Assembly (NCBI GenBank): GCA_947561585.1 | Contig: CANNZV010000510.1 | Location: 62,001-126,000, forward strand | DNA length: 64,000 nucleotides | Reading direction: 5' to 3' | From: Caprella mutica | Lineage: Eukaryota; Arthropoda; Malacostraca; Amphipoda; Caprellidae | Part shown: positions 34,651 through 45,965 of the stretch, piece after piece | Position numbering within the stretch: the stretch's first letter is position 1 | Layout: each line of letters begins with the position of its first letter | Notes under the pieces: generated by a model | What the model saw: only the letters and a program-made list of their open reading frames with translations | Databases searched by the model: none | What the model was told of the DNA's origin: nothing | Position numbers and translations under genes: made by a program

Positions 34651-37199
34651 TTTCAAAGTTTATAATTATTTGACTTATGGAATTTATTTATTTATTTTTT
34701 ATATAATTTAAATTATCTGTGGAAGTTATTTAATATTTAAGTAAATATGACTGAATAGGAATTAAATTATTAGGTAAATATGAAATATATAGATTAATTA
34801 GCATGTAAATATATATTAGATAGTGTGAATGAATATTATACGATGAATAATCAAAAATGTGTTATATACAACTATTCAAAATGGGAGTTCATTTAGTACA
34901 GGTAAAATATAATAGTACCCAGAATGGAAATTACGGTGGAGCTATCTATAAATGTGTAGATATAGTTTTAGTCATGATAATGATATTGTATTTACTATAT
35001 CGCTTTCAAAATACTATTTTTTTTATACCATCATGTCCAATAATTATTATTATTTTATCTATTTTTTAAAACATCATTAATAATATTTCCTATTTTCTTT
35101 CACTACTCAACAAGAATACTCTAAGATTAACTTTACACCAAAATAATATTAGCATAAAATTCACTTCAAAATATTCGTGAAGAATTTTGAATATATTTAG
35201 TGTATCCTTGAACTCGATCTCTGTACCATAGTAATTCGATAAAGCCTGCAAAGTTTAATATTTTACTGATACTTTAGTATTATTAATATTCATAATTCAG
35301 TTATGTAATCAACAGAGTAGCGTTTATTATTTCACTAAAGACAACTGCTGTATTTTCATTGAAAAAAAATCTTGTATACAAATATTGAAGAATATATATA
35401 TATATATTGATTATAAATGTCAATACTCTACATTTTATGATATGTATATTGATTATACAAATATGAAAAAAAAATTTATTTATATTTTATTAGTTAATTG
35501 AATACTTTAAATATCTTCAATAGAGTTTAATTTTCAAAATCTATTATTGACGAATTGAGAAGAACTATCAAAAAATATTTCGTTGGTTTTTATAAACAAA
35601 TAATTCATACCAGATTTCATGCTATAATTAGATGTGAATTCATAATATCAGGATTTGATTATCTATGCTTGATTATCTATAAGCAATAATGAATTAAAGA
35701 TGACACCTTCCAAGTTATTCATGTTAGATTGATAAATAGAAATCATTGCTTGAGAATTTACCAATTATGAATTTTATGCTAGTTCTGGTCATATATATCA
35801 AAATAATGCGAATAGTTAAAAATTTGAATATTTTATAGAGCTATTTGACAGCCATAGCATATGTATTCATATTCATCATGAATAATGGAATTGGAACTAT
35901 TTCCATAGAATATGAATGGAATAATAATTACTTTGGTCAAAGCAGGAAGTGCTAAAACCATAACTCTACGGGGAATGCTTCTAATATTTCATTTACTATC
36001 AAGATAGAGGCACTATGTGATAACACGAATAAATCGATATATTATATAATGTACACAGTAAAATTATGAGCTGTATTTACTATAACTGTTATTTTCATGT
36101 TTCTCATTTAAAAGTGCAGTTAAAAAAAATTAAATTAATATATTTTTATCAGTTAGTAATTTAATAGAGCATTAATTATCGCAAAATTACCTTTAATATC
36201 GATTACACCTCTTCGCCTTATTCATATTTCCATGCACGCTCTAATATCCAATCGAATTCGACATCCTATTCTTTTATTGCGAGTAACGAGAGCTTTCAAT
36301 AATGTTGGTATATTTTCAACAATCATTCAATATTTTTACACTCCAGGTAGCATTTTTATCGCAATATCCGCCGAGTTCGGGACTCATCCGATTTATTGGC
36401 TCGACATGACAAATTCTAACTTTTCACATTGCCAAAATACAATCAATGTTTTGTGGGGAATGAAATATACGTTGATTCGCCAACAGTTTAGTCTCATAAA
36501 TTATTAAATTTTATATTTTGTTACAGGTCTGTTTTATTTATTATTTGGGATGGTTCATAATAGTGAGTAATAAAAAAGATATTTTATTTCAATGAATTAA
36601 TAGTTGTAAAGTTTTATATAAAGTATTTTTTTAAATTGTAAGATTATTATTGTTATATAATTTAGTAAAAAATAATTTTTCTTAATTTTCTTATCATTTC
36701 TTTTCATTTTAAATTTTTACTTCAATGAAACATCATGTATCGTTACATAAAAGAGAATTTATATTTCATATAAAAAATATAAAATTATAATCACAAATAT
36801 AAATAATTATTATACCCAAATAATTTATATTTTGTAACTTTTTATGCATGCAGCTTTTATATTAATATTTAATTCCAATTTATAAACTGACACACTGAAC
36901 CATTTCATATTAATTAACTTGCATTGTTATTTCACTGATTGTAAATTCAATTATAAATGTATATTTCCAGAGTTATTATAAATTTTATAGTGAGATGGAT
37001 ATAAATTAACTGAATAAAAGTGAAGGTTTTTTTAAATTACTTATTACTTTATTTTACGATGCAAATAGTTTTGAATTAAAATAACTCTTTTAAAATGAAA
37101 AAGGGTTTGGTTAAACGGATTCATATTCAAATGGTTGAAGATAATTTATTATTATTTTTTAAATACAAGAATCATTTACCAGATGTGAATTGAAATTAG
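34651..37199. other. No gene recognised
   Basis: AT-rich, with an (AT)n tract at about 35394-35408. The 91-codon open frame at 36232-36507 lies in a patch with CCGCCGAGTTCGGGACTCAT but resembles no family, and I find no splice or repeat support. Confidence 0.45.
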
Positions 37200-37660
37200 G
37201 GATTGAATTTAATTTTTTTCAAATTTAAATTCAAAAATTTGATCTAAATTTGAAAATTTGATTTAAATTTAAAAATTTGATTTGAATTTAAAAATTTGAT
37301 TTAAATTTAAAAATTTGATTTAAATTCAAAAATTTGATTAATACTCGAAAATTTAATCAAAATTTAGTTAAATCTAACTAAGAGTTAATTAAAATTTAAA
37401 TAAAATTTTATTAGATTTTAAATAAAACTTTATTAGAATTTAAATAAAATGTTATTGAAATTTAAATAAAATTTCATTAAAATTTAAATAAAATTAAATT
37501 TAAATTTTAATAAAATTAAATTTTAATTTTAATAAAATTAAATTTAAATTTTAATAAAATTAAATTTAAATTTTAATAAAATTAAATTTTAATAAAATCA
37601 AATTTTAATTTTAATAAAATTAAATTTAAATTAAATTTAAATTTAAATTAAAAATTTAAT
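37200..37660. repeat. A/T-only low-complexity tract of AAATTTAAA words
   Basis: It is made almost wholly of permutations of AATTTGATTTAAATTTAAA (to about 37360) and then AATTTTAATAAAATTAAATT (to about 37640). It is strongly self-complementary and probably an old tandem repeat. Confidence 0.85.
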
Positions 37661-39654
37661 TCAATGGTCATCCGGTAGTTATTTCGCATATACTATTATT
37701 CATTTTACCCTACATGTGTTGTAAAAAATAACTCCCAATTCAAACTACTATAAGCCATAAGCGTTGAATGTTCCAAATGAACACTTTGCATCGTTAAGAA
37801 AAATGGGAATATAAACTTCACTTTTATGGCTTTCGAACACGAACTTCTCCAGAGTGTTTTAAAGTGGACCTAAAAATATAAAATTAATTAATCAACAGAG
37901 AAATCAGAAGGGAGTTACAATATTTAACTTGTATTACTAATTTGAAATCATGTCGCTACAATTGTGTACAACAACAAAATTGATATTTTTCATGATTTAT
38001 AAAAAAAATGACCAAAAAATAATCTTAATTTGTGATGTACGAATCATAAAAAATAAACTCTATTTAATTATTTCAAATGGTAAATAAATAGAATATAATT
38101 ATGAAATACTATAATTTTTCTTATGTAGAAGGTATTTGTTTTTATAATTTTCCTAATTTTTTGACTATTATTAATGGTTTTCCATTAATTAAAATGCATT
38201 TAATTTTGAATTTAGTTGTGCCTTTTTAGATTATAATAATTGTTTGATTGTTTAATAACAAAAATTTCTTTGAATAATCTTGGAAAACACAGCTCTACTT
38301 TTTCTGTAAATCCAAAATTTTGTATATTAGGTTTGTTTTTATAGATTTGAAGATATAATAATGTGACTCAATAATGTCATATTATCATTAAACTTTACTA
38401 TCATATTAATTAAAAGAATTAATAACTAAAATAATAAATGCATGCAGTGAAAAACAATAAAGAAATTCCCTAATGAAAATAATAACTATTTTTCTTCAAC
38501 ATTGAGATTAATTGAATTTCATTATTCAACAGCGGTAAACAAGAATCATTTAATCATTAATTATATTTTAAAATTACATCACTAACTTTTAATTTATCAG
38601 ATGTTATTTATTTCTGCTTATTTTTTTCAATTGATTCTCGATGGAAAACAGTCGAGCAGTTTTTTTTTTATAATTTTGATTTTTGATGTTACTACATTTA
38701 TAATTATTTTTTTAATCAACATATATATATGATTTATTCAACATGAATAGTAAAACTGCTGTAACTTGATAAAAAAAACATTTTTTATAAAATGATAACT
38801 ATTATGAAATTATATGTATCTAAAAGTTGAACATTTCTTTTGAACAAACTAATATAATTAATATCTTCAGCTAAAAAATAGACATGAATATAAGTGGAAT
38901 ATAATTTAGTAACCACATGGAATCATAAATCAAGTATATTGTTTCATCAATATCTTTCGTGAGAAATATTAATGATGACATATAGGGTAACTCCTTCTGC
39001 CTCATTGCATCACGCTAGTTGAGATTGTGATAAAAACGTACTGAGTACCTAATACTATTCATTATTCTTTACTGGTAGGCAAGGGACATTAGTTATTGAT
39101 AGTACTTACAATGAATTAACTATCAAACGAAAGTAAAATATATTATTAAATTGAAAGTTTGCTTAAAGGTAATTTTCTAGATTATTTCGAAAAATGATAA
39201 AGAATAGTTGATTTTTCCTTCTATATATAAAGATTTCCTTTAGTAAAGTAACTAAAACTTTTTATAGACAATATTTTTTAATAAAAACAAGAGCAGTTCC
39301 TAATTTTTAGTTAAAATTTTACTAAAAGTACATCTTATATGTAGGCTCTCAAATTTGGGTAAAAACTATCCATTTGTAAACATTAGGACATATATATTCA
39401 TTCCATATTGATTGGAAGAAATAAATCATGCCTATGGTCAGTAATTGAGTGTAATATATACGTTTGGTATTTGCATTGCAATTTAGAATCTGACATAAAC
39501 TTCTGGTAAGTGGTACCTACAGCATTTTATTGATGTAACACTTCTGCGCTTGTGCAGCTGAGGAAGTGGGATGGAAAATAATGCAGATTTTGTAGTGGGA
39601 TGGATGTCAGAGGACTGCATGGCCTATCTTGTAGGTACACTTTTGGGCGTCACC
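37661..39654. other. No gene recognised
   Basis: Very AT-rich with no supported feature. Confidence 0.5.
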
Positions 39655-39765
39655 CTAGACATCCCAGGCAGCATAACTTTCTTGGGACACGATTGGGACC
39701 AGGTTGTGTCATAGGGACTTGCTTGTGTACTTGCTTGTGTACTTCCCAATGTTATCCCGATATTT
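39655..39765. repeat. Fragment related to the TTGGGACAA elements
   Basis: ATCCCAGGCAGCATAACTTT, followed by CTTGGGACACGATTGGGACC, resembles the edge and inner words of the elements at 44780 and 56602. A local duplication of TGCTTGTGTACT occurs near 39720-39742. No opposite end was found. Confidence 0.4.
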
Positions 39766-39926
39766 TCTCCAATTCTTGATCAAATTCATGGGCCATAGAT
39801 CCGTAACACTGAGCAGATAGTAGTTACCCCTCCCAAAATAAGCTATCAACCTTGAAATTTATATCAAAACCAATTTGGTTCGTTTATTCTGTGAAATATG
39901 AAGTCCATTCAATTTAAAAATAGGAC

Positions 39927-40510
39927 CTAGCTATGTATTTTTGCGCTTTAGGTCCGCCTCTAGTTTTCAATATTTTGACACTTTAATAGATAAAAGGAGC
40001 CATTTTAAGACGTTTATCACGAATACTATTTTTTGTGGATACTCTTCGTTTATGAGATATAACGCAATTAAGTTTCCAGTACAAAAATAAAATTCGGCAT
40101 AACCTTTTGCTACTAGCCCTTTCTCTTAGAATTTCCGCCATTTAGTGTTTTTTGATGAAATAGTTTTGTGATATCAAAACGTTATCGTAGGTTTTGTACC
40201 TGCTATTTTAGTGTACTGTACACTTCATGATTGTTTTATGACCATGGGGAGGGGGATAGGGGCAGCATGCCCCTCCATGTACATATTTTTGATGTTATAT
40301 CAGATATAAACTGCAATAAATGCACCTTCACAGACCCTCTACCAAAATCAGCCAACCGGAAAGTTAATTATGCTATATATCGAGAACCAAGAATTTCCAC
40401 AACAAATGGTATTCCTGTAAAACGTCATAAAATTACACCTTTTACCTATATATTGAGTTAAAATATCGAAAATCGGTGGTGGACCTAAAGCCCAAATTTA
40501 CCCCTAGCTA
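39927..40510. mobile_element. Inverted-repeat element of ~580 bp
   Basis: The left end is CTAGCTATGTATTTTTGCGC then TTTAGGTCCGCCTCTAGTTT. The right end (about 40467-40508) is the inverse with mismatches, GAAAATCGGTGGTGGACCTA then AAGCCC..CCCCTAGCT. The 76-codon open frame at 40231-40461 lies inside, starts in a G-rich patch and resembles nothing known. I infer a non-autonomous DNA element. Confidence 0.7.
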
Positions 40511-41013
40511 CTGCTCTGCTAAGGTGGATCTATACCGAGGTTACAGATAAGGCCTGTATTTTTCCAGTTTCTTTGGACTCTTGATTTTATGAATTATTTT
40601 GAATTGTATTTGAATTGTAGGTAAGAATGTATTCTTTTAGTCGGAAGTTTGTTTTGACAAGTGTCAGTTATTCTGATCAAGATAGCTGTTATAATAGTCG
40701 TTTACTTGTATACATTACTGCTATGAATAAATGAAATAATTGAGCAACTGTTTGTTTTACTTATTTTACTTTCTAAGCCTTCAATAACTCTAAATGAAGA
40801 ACTAACTGTCTGTAAATATGAGAGAGCTTCGATATTAATTAGGATGATAGTATTTCCTCTGATTTTAGTGCTAGCTCTAAACTCAGAGTGAAACTTCTTT
40901 CTATTTATCAAATACAGTATAGCTTATAATTGATTTTTTTTCAAACAATTACATAATAATATCTTTTGCAAGATGAATAATTAGGAAATTAAGCAGATAT
41001 TTAATTATTAGGG
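40511..41013. other. No gene recognised
   Basis: AT-rich with no supported feature. Confidence 0.5.
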
Positions 41014-41193
41014 AAATGACTGCATTCACAGAGTATCTAATCTGCATTCATGAACAATGTCACCTACGTTGCATGGTAGGTGACTCTTTTCTAGGAGCCA
41101 CTTTCCTGTCTGATTTCTTCTTTTAGTCCCTTGTTTATATTCTCCTTTTGACGTCGGCGATGTAGCCTTTAGTTCAGAGGCAGAGGTCCACGA
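41014..41193 (+). repeat. Partial copy of the 14744-type repeat
   Basis: It keeps TCTGCATTCATGAACAATGT, TTTTGACGTCGGCGATGTAG and GGCAGAGGTCCA in family order. The 5' half is missing. After it comes a less AT-rich block to about 41280 with no recognised content, then a C10-11 run near 41300. Confidence 0.65.
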
Positions 41194-42426
41194 ACATTAC
41201 AAGGGAGTCTGCCTGGTTCTAGCGGCGAATGACTCTTGCGATCCAGGTTTTAGGGCAGGCGAGTTCACACTTTCTGAGTTTCCTCAACCTCTCACCTCCC
41301 CCCCCCCCCTACCTTACGATTTCAGAAGTTAGTTCCTAAAGGAATTCCTCCTCAGTGAAGAGTGTATTCTTCTTATTCGGAATATAAAATATGGTCCTTT
41401 TAAATAGATGTATAAATAATATATACAACTATACATCTATCTATCTAATCTAATTTTCTTAAACAGACTATAATTGAAGTGGAAATTAAAATAGCAGCAC
41501 TAAATGTCTATAATTAATCTAAATTAATCGGCATCTGGAAAATGATCTTGAACAGTTTAATGAGTGTAAAGCTGAACTCTTCTTCAGTTGTAAGATAATA
41601 ATGAATTATTATTTGTGAATATTAATGTTCAACTGCTATCCAAAAAATCATATATATTTCATACTACCTTAGTGTAAATATTTCTATTTTGACATGACTT
41701 CACATTGAGTAAATGTGATATACAATTTAAAGAATATGTAATAATAATTTTTTATTTCAGTTGAAGGTTTCTTTGGTGTTTAACACCAAAATGAACGTTC
41801 AAAATGCATATACTTAATAAACTTTATTATGTACAATAAAAAAAATCGAAAAACTAATCTAAATTATTCATGATGTTAGAATCTTAAAAAATATACTCTA
41901 TTTATTTATTTAAGATGGTGAATAAGTTGAATTCAATTAGGAAATACTATAATACTATAGTCTTTCTGAGGTAGATAGTATTTTTTATTTTTCTTTAACA
42001 CTGTTCATAAAATAGTATGTTGTTGTAATTAGCAACATAACGTGAATTTTTCACGTACGGGTACACTAGTATGTAATAATTCTCCATAAGATGAGTACAA
42101 TCTGAGCAGCAAGAAAGGAGTACAAAATTCATGCCATAGCGTAAGACGTAACTTCCACAAAATTCAATCCTAGCAATGTCAGTTCCACCAAGTTAGTCAA
42201 ATTCTAATCTGCTCCGCTAAACTTTCTCAAAGTTACAAAATGAAAACCATTTCAAGTCATGCAGTAAAAGTGAAAATTTCCAATCATGCAAATCTTTTAG
42301 AATGAGTGTGGTGTATTTTGCTGATGTATTTCTCGTCTCTACTCGAGTTGATGTGACATTGTCTCTTATTTAATAGTATTTTTGTTAAAAAAAAAAATTA
42401 ATTACATAAAAATCGCAACATAAATT
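41194..42426. other. No gene recognised; short poly-C tract
   Basis: An unusually long C run (about 41299-41310) in AT-rich DNA is preceded by a less AT-rich block with GCCTGGTTCTAGCGGCGAAT. No coding signal. Confidence 0.45.
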
Positions 42427-42470
42427 GTCCCGCGGTGAAAATTCTACCGGTGAAAAGTCCGGCGGTCATT
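42427..42470. repeat. Orphan array of ~15-bp GC-rich units (type E end)
   Basis: GTCCCGCGGTGAAAATTCTA, then CCGGTGAAAAGTCCGGCGGT, forms about three 15-bp units akin to the right end of the type A element. No inverted partner within the window was found, so it may be a solo end or an element decayed on its other side. Confidence 0.6.
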
Positions 42471-42864
42471 TAAACCATACCTTACTACTTATGTTACTCA
42501 GCTTTAGTCTTCAACATTTATGTTCAATCGTTTGGTAAACACTTGCATCATACCTCAATCAATATACGTTTTGGCTATTTCTTATTGCTTTAAAAAGAAT
42601 GAGATGGAATAAGATTATTGCAATTAAATTAACAACAACGGACTAATAACGGGAAAAAATCAGTTCCATTATATTGCTGTGTTGGCTCTTTAATTCTGAT
42701 TCGATACGTCCGAAAAAATTATTTTGATAATTTTTAACCATGCGTGATCCTTTGTTAATTTTAAATACCATTAGGCAATGGATATGGTACTTATAAATTA
42801 ATGATTAAAGTATATTATATCATTAATCTGGTTAGATTTTACTCCGGTATTTCACGTTACGTGT

Positions 42865-43048
42865 AAGGGTGCGTTCTCACTACAAGCGGAGCGGCGCGAG
42901 CGAAGCGCCATTAATGTTGTTTGGTATCCGTTTGTAAAGACGCTTGGCTGTTCACACTGCGAGAGGAGCGACGCTGCAAATAAACAATAATATTTATTGT
43001 ACTCCGCTCCGCGCTGCTCCGCTCCGCTTGTAGTGTGAACGCACCCTA
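42865..43048. mobile_element. Palindromic GC-ended element, first of a tandem pair
   Basis: The left end is AGGGTGCGTTCTCACTACAA followed by GCGGAGCGGCGCG. The right end is GCTCCGCTTGTAGTGTGAAC then GCACCCT. A flanking TA lies on the left. The GC-rich arms contrast with the AT-rich surroundings. The minus open frame at 42852-43061 just crosses it. Confidence 0.85.
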
Positions 43049-43189
43049 AGGGTGTGTTCACACTACAAGCGGAGCGGCGCGGCGCGCTCGAAAAATTAAT
43101 GTATATTTGACGCTAGCGATGCTGCTATCGTCAAATATATATTAATTTTTCGAGCGCGCCGCTCCGCTTGTAGTGTGAACGCACCCTTA
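43047..43189. mobile_element. Near-perfect palindromic element, second of the pair
   Basis: The whole 143 bp folds back: AGGGTGTGTTCACACTACAA, GCGGAGCGGCGC, GCTCGAAAAATTAAT and TATATTTGACG are matched in reverse by CGTCAAATATATATTAATTT onward to CGCACCCT. The centre is about 12 bases. It shares terminal sequence with 42865-43048 but not the internal sequence. TTA follows the right end. Confidence 0.9.
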
Positions 43190-44779
43190 GCCAAACAGAC
43201 ACCTGATTTAGAAACACTTCTCAATTTATTATGAATTTACTCACATGTGTAATGCTTACTCAGGTTTTCGTAATCCTTAACAGCAGATAAATTTCATTAA
43301 AAAAAATTTTACGACATGATGATATTTGAAGTTGTTTTCATGATTAGCTAACTTCCTTCCAAATTCAGCTTTCTAATCTCTCTATTTTTAAAGAAAAGAA
43401 TGATAATATATAGCCTTATTTCTATGAAATAAAATGAATTACCCTTAGAGGAGAAAATATATGAATATTTTAAGGAATACATTCAAACATAAGAAATATT
43501 CAAAATTTGGCTATGCTTAATTTAATTAATTAATTTATTTTTCACTATAAAACATTTTCGTGTCAAAATATTTGTATTCTCAATATTCCCTTCTCTGCCT
43601 TAATATTAATTTCATCTTTAGACATCTATTCAGACTATTTTTGTACAACTGTGTTCAGTGCAATCATCTGAGATACGTCAATTTTACTAGTTTTCAATTT
43701 TACTAGTTTTGGGTGCTGGAGTTAATTTAATGCAGATTAGAGATGCTCTCTGTCAACATTGGTTAACAAGTGACATTATTTCTCTCTGTGTTGAATAGAA
43801 GAGCAGGGCTAGGGTCGATGTTGAAAATCACTTCATCAGTGCACCTTTCACTCGGTCCTGCAACTTGGGAGTTCGATTAATAACATTTGAACATACATTA
43901 ATGGATGAACATACATTAATTAAACTATAGAGTGTTGTGGACGGATTTATAGCAGATGTATTCAAATAAGTTATATAATGTTTAGAAATATTTACAAACA
44001 AATATTCCATTATTACCACATAATCCCATGGCTAATCCTCTTTGTATTTTTATTCAATACTTTTGTCTATTTTTTTCATAGAATAGACATTTCCTTTATT
44101 CCAATTTCATTGGTAAAGAGAAAAGAATCGGCACTTCCTAAAAATTTCACAGTTATTTTTCAATTCGAATTTAAAGCTGCTGCTGTGGATGGGAAAAGAG
44201 ACGCGAAACTGTTGTGATTTGTACCAGATATTCATATCTTTATGAACATAATTTGCATGATTTTAATGTACGGATATTCAAAAAAAAGAGTAAGGGAAAA
44301 TAATTAATACTAATTTAATATTTTCAATTCATTACCTACTATAAACAAAGTCAGCTGATGATAATGCAAGAGCCCCTACAATGAAAGACAATCTGAACTA
44401 CATTAGCACAGCAGGAGGAGCTGAATACTCCAATTTACATATTGAACTGCAAATGGCTGTGTTTTAAAAGTACATCGGAGCTTCAAATGGAGAGACAAAA
44501 TGCATCAGCAGACCAAACAATGTGGATGTATTCATTGAACAGCTCTAAAAATCTCCTAAAGATCCGAACTACTCAGGGAGATGGCAGTGAAATGCTCTCA
44601 ACGGCAGCGGGGTGGATTTTGATAGGGAGAGCGAATGTTTCAATCATACTTTCAACAGTTCAATGACTGTCCATTGGTCGGTGCTCCGTTTTAGGATGTC
44701 CATAATATGCAGAACATTTTCAGGATAGTGATTTGCTGGTTATTTGTACTATTTTACTGAATAGATACTTTAGTTGAAA
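43190..44779. other. No gene recognised
   Basis: A less AT-rich block at 44370-44700 contains a 74-codon open frame (44442-44666) with nothing recognisable. The opposed frames 43828-44019 and 43978-44217 are not supported. Confidence 0.4.
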
Positions 44780-44970
44780 CCTAGGTAGCAATATTTCTTG
44801 AGCCGACATTGGAGCAACATTGGCAATATTGGGACAACAGTGGCAACATTGGCATGTTTAAGAAACCTAATATAAATAATTATCTCTATTAATATACATT
44901 TTAATAGTTATTATAATAGTTAATAAACTTTGGATAGATGCGCATGAAATCGACTGATCTTTTAAGCTAA

Positions 44971-45362
44971 TACCCAAGCAACTATGACACATTGTGCCGA
45001 CATGGGCACTAGATGGTTAGGTGGGCAAGGAATGGCAGACTGAAAAGTAGCCTAGAAATTACAGTGGGATAATGATGTAATTTCCATTTTCATGGAATGT
45101 TACCTTGTGAGAAGGTTGGCTCAATGTGGTGAATCCGTCCCACGGAATTGTCATACTGGCCCAACCTGATTACTATATAGCGTGTCAACATTAAATAACT
45201 GAAACTGATTAACATATCGGCAACATCTTGGGCCAAGATGGTTTAAACATAACAGCCCATGCTGTCACAATGTTGGCCCATTTTGCAAATAACCACACAG
45301 TACCAATACGATTTGTACACCTAGTGCCCACATGGGCCCCATTAACTTGTGTTGCTTGGGTA
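44971..45362. mobile_element. Nested inverted-repeat element
   Basis: TACCCAAGCAACTATGACAC at 44971 and GTGTTGCTTGGGTA ending at 45362 are inverted. A further inner pair GACATGGGCACTAG / CTAGTGCCCACATG supports the folding. The length is about 392 bp, and the ends are related in style to the enclosing element. Confidence 0.7.
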
Positions 45363-45732
45363 ATATGGTCTATATTATCTATATCAGCTGGTTATGTAAA
45401 ATTTATTATTAATATAGTCTATATATTAACTTTATAGTATTTTTACATTATTTAATAGATTGAGCAATGATTAGTGACTATATAAGGAAGGAATTACTAG
45501 TAGTGTTATAAAGTAATTTGTTAATTACTCTCAGTCATTTTAAGTACAGTACTCGGTTAGTTAATTAGATTTACCACTTCGATATAAAGATGGCATGTGT
45601 GTTATGACACCTATTTCATTCATTATTAAATATTTAGAATGATCATATTTAATATTTTAAAGTGTTTGTAAAGTATTTTAATTTTATAATGAAATAAACA
45701 AAAAAAAAAGGTTGTAAATTTGACGTCCGTTA

Positions 45733-45940
45733 CAATTGGGACAACATTGGCAATATTGGGACAACATTGGCAATATTGAGACAACATTGGCAATATTGGA
45801 ACAACAATGGCAATATTGGGACAACAATGTCAACATTGGGACAACATTGGCAATATTGGGACAACATTGCCAACAACATTGGCAATATTGGGACAGCATT
45901 AGCAATATTGGGACAACATTGGCAATATTGGGACAACACT
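45733..45940. repeat. 20-bp minisatellite, ~10 units
   Basis: The unit is GACAACATTGGCAATATTGG with point variants and one shortened unit near 45870. It forms the inner right end of the element at 44780-45965. The words recur sparsely at 44800-44850 and, in a related form, at 56640-56770. Confidence 0.9.
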
Positions 45941-45965
45941 GGTCCGATAATCATTGCTACCTGGG

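Larger units (their letters stand above)
44780..45965. mobile_element. ~1.2-kb inverted-repeat element with ATTGGCAATATTGGGACAA words
   Basis: The left end CCTAGGTAGCAATATTTC (44780) and the right end TCATTGCTACCTGGG (to about 45965) are inverted copies. Inside the left end are CAACATTGGCAATATTGGGA words; inside the right end is a 20-bp minisatellite of the same words. A second inverted-repeat element is nested at 44971-45362. Open frames at 45684-46014 on both strands are repeat translations and 45228-45437 spans the nested element. Confidence 0.65.

Noticed and set aside
36232..36507. 91-codon open frame
   Set aside because: No recognised family and no splice, repeat or conservation support from this window alone.
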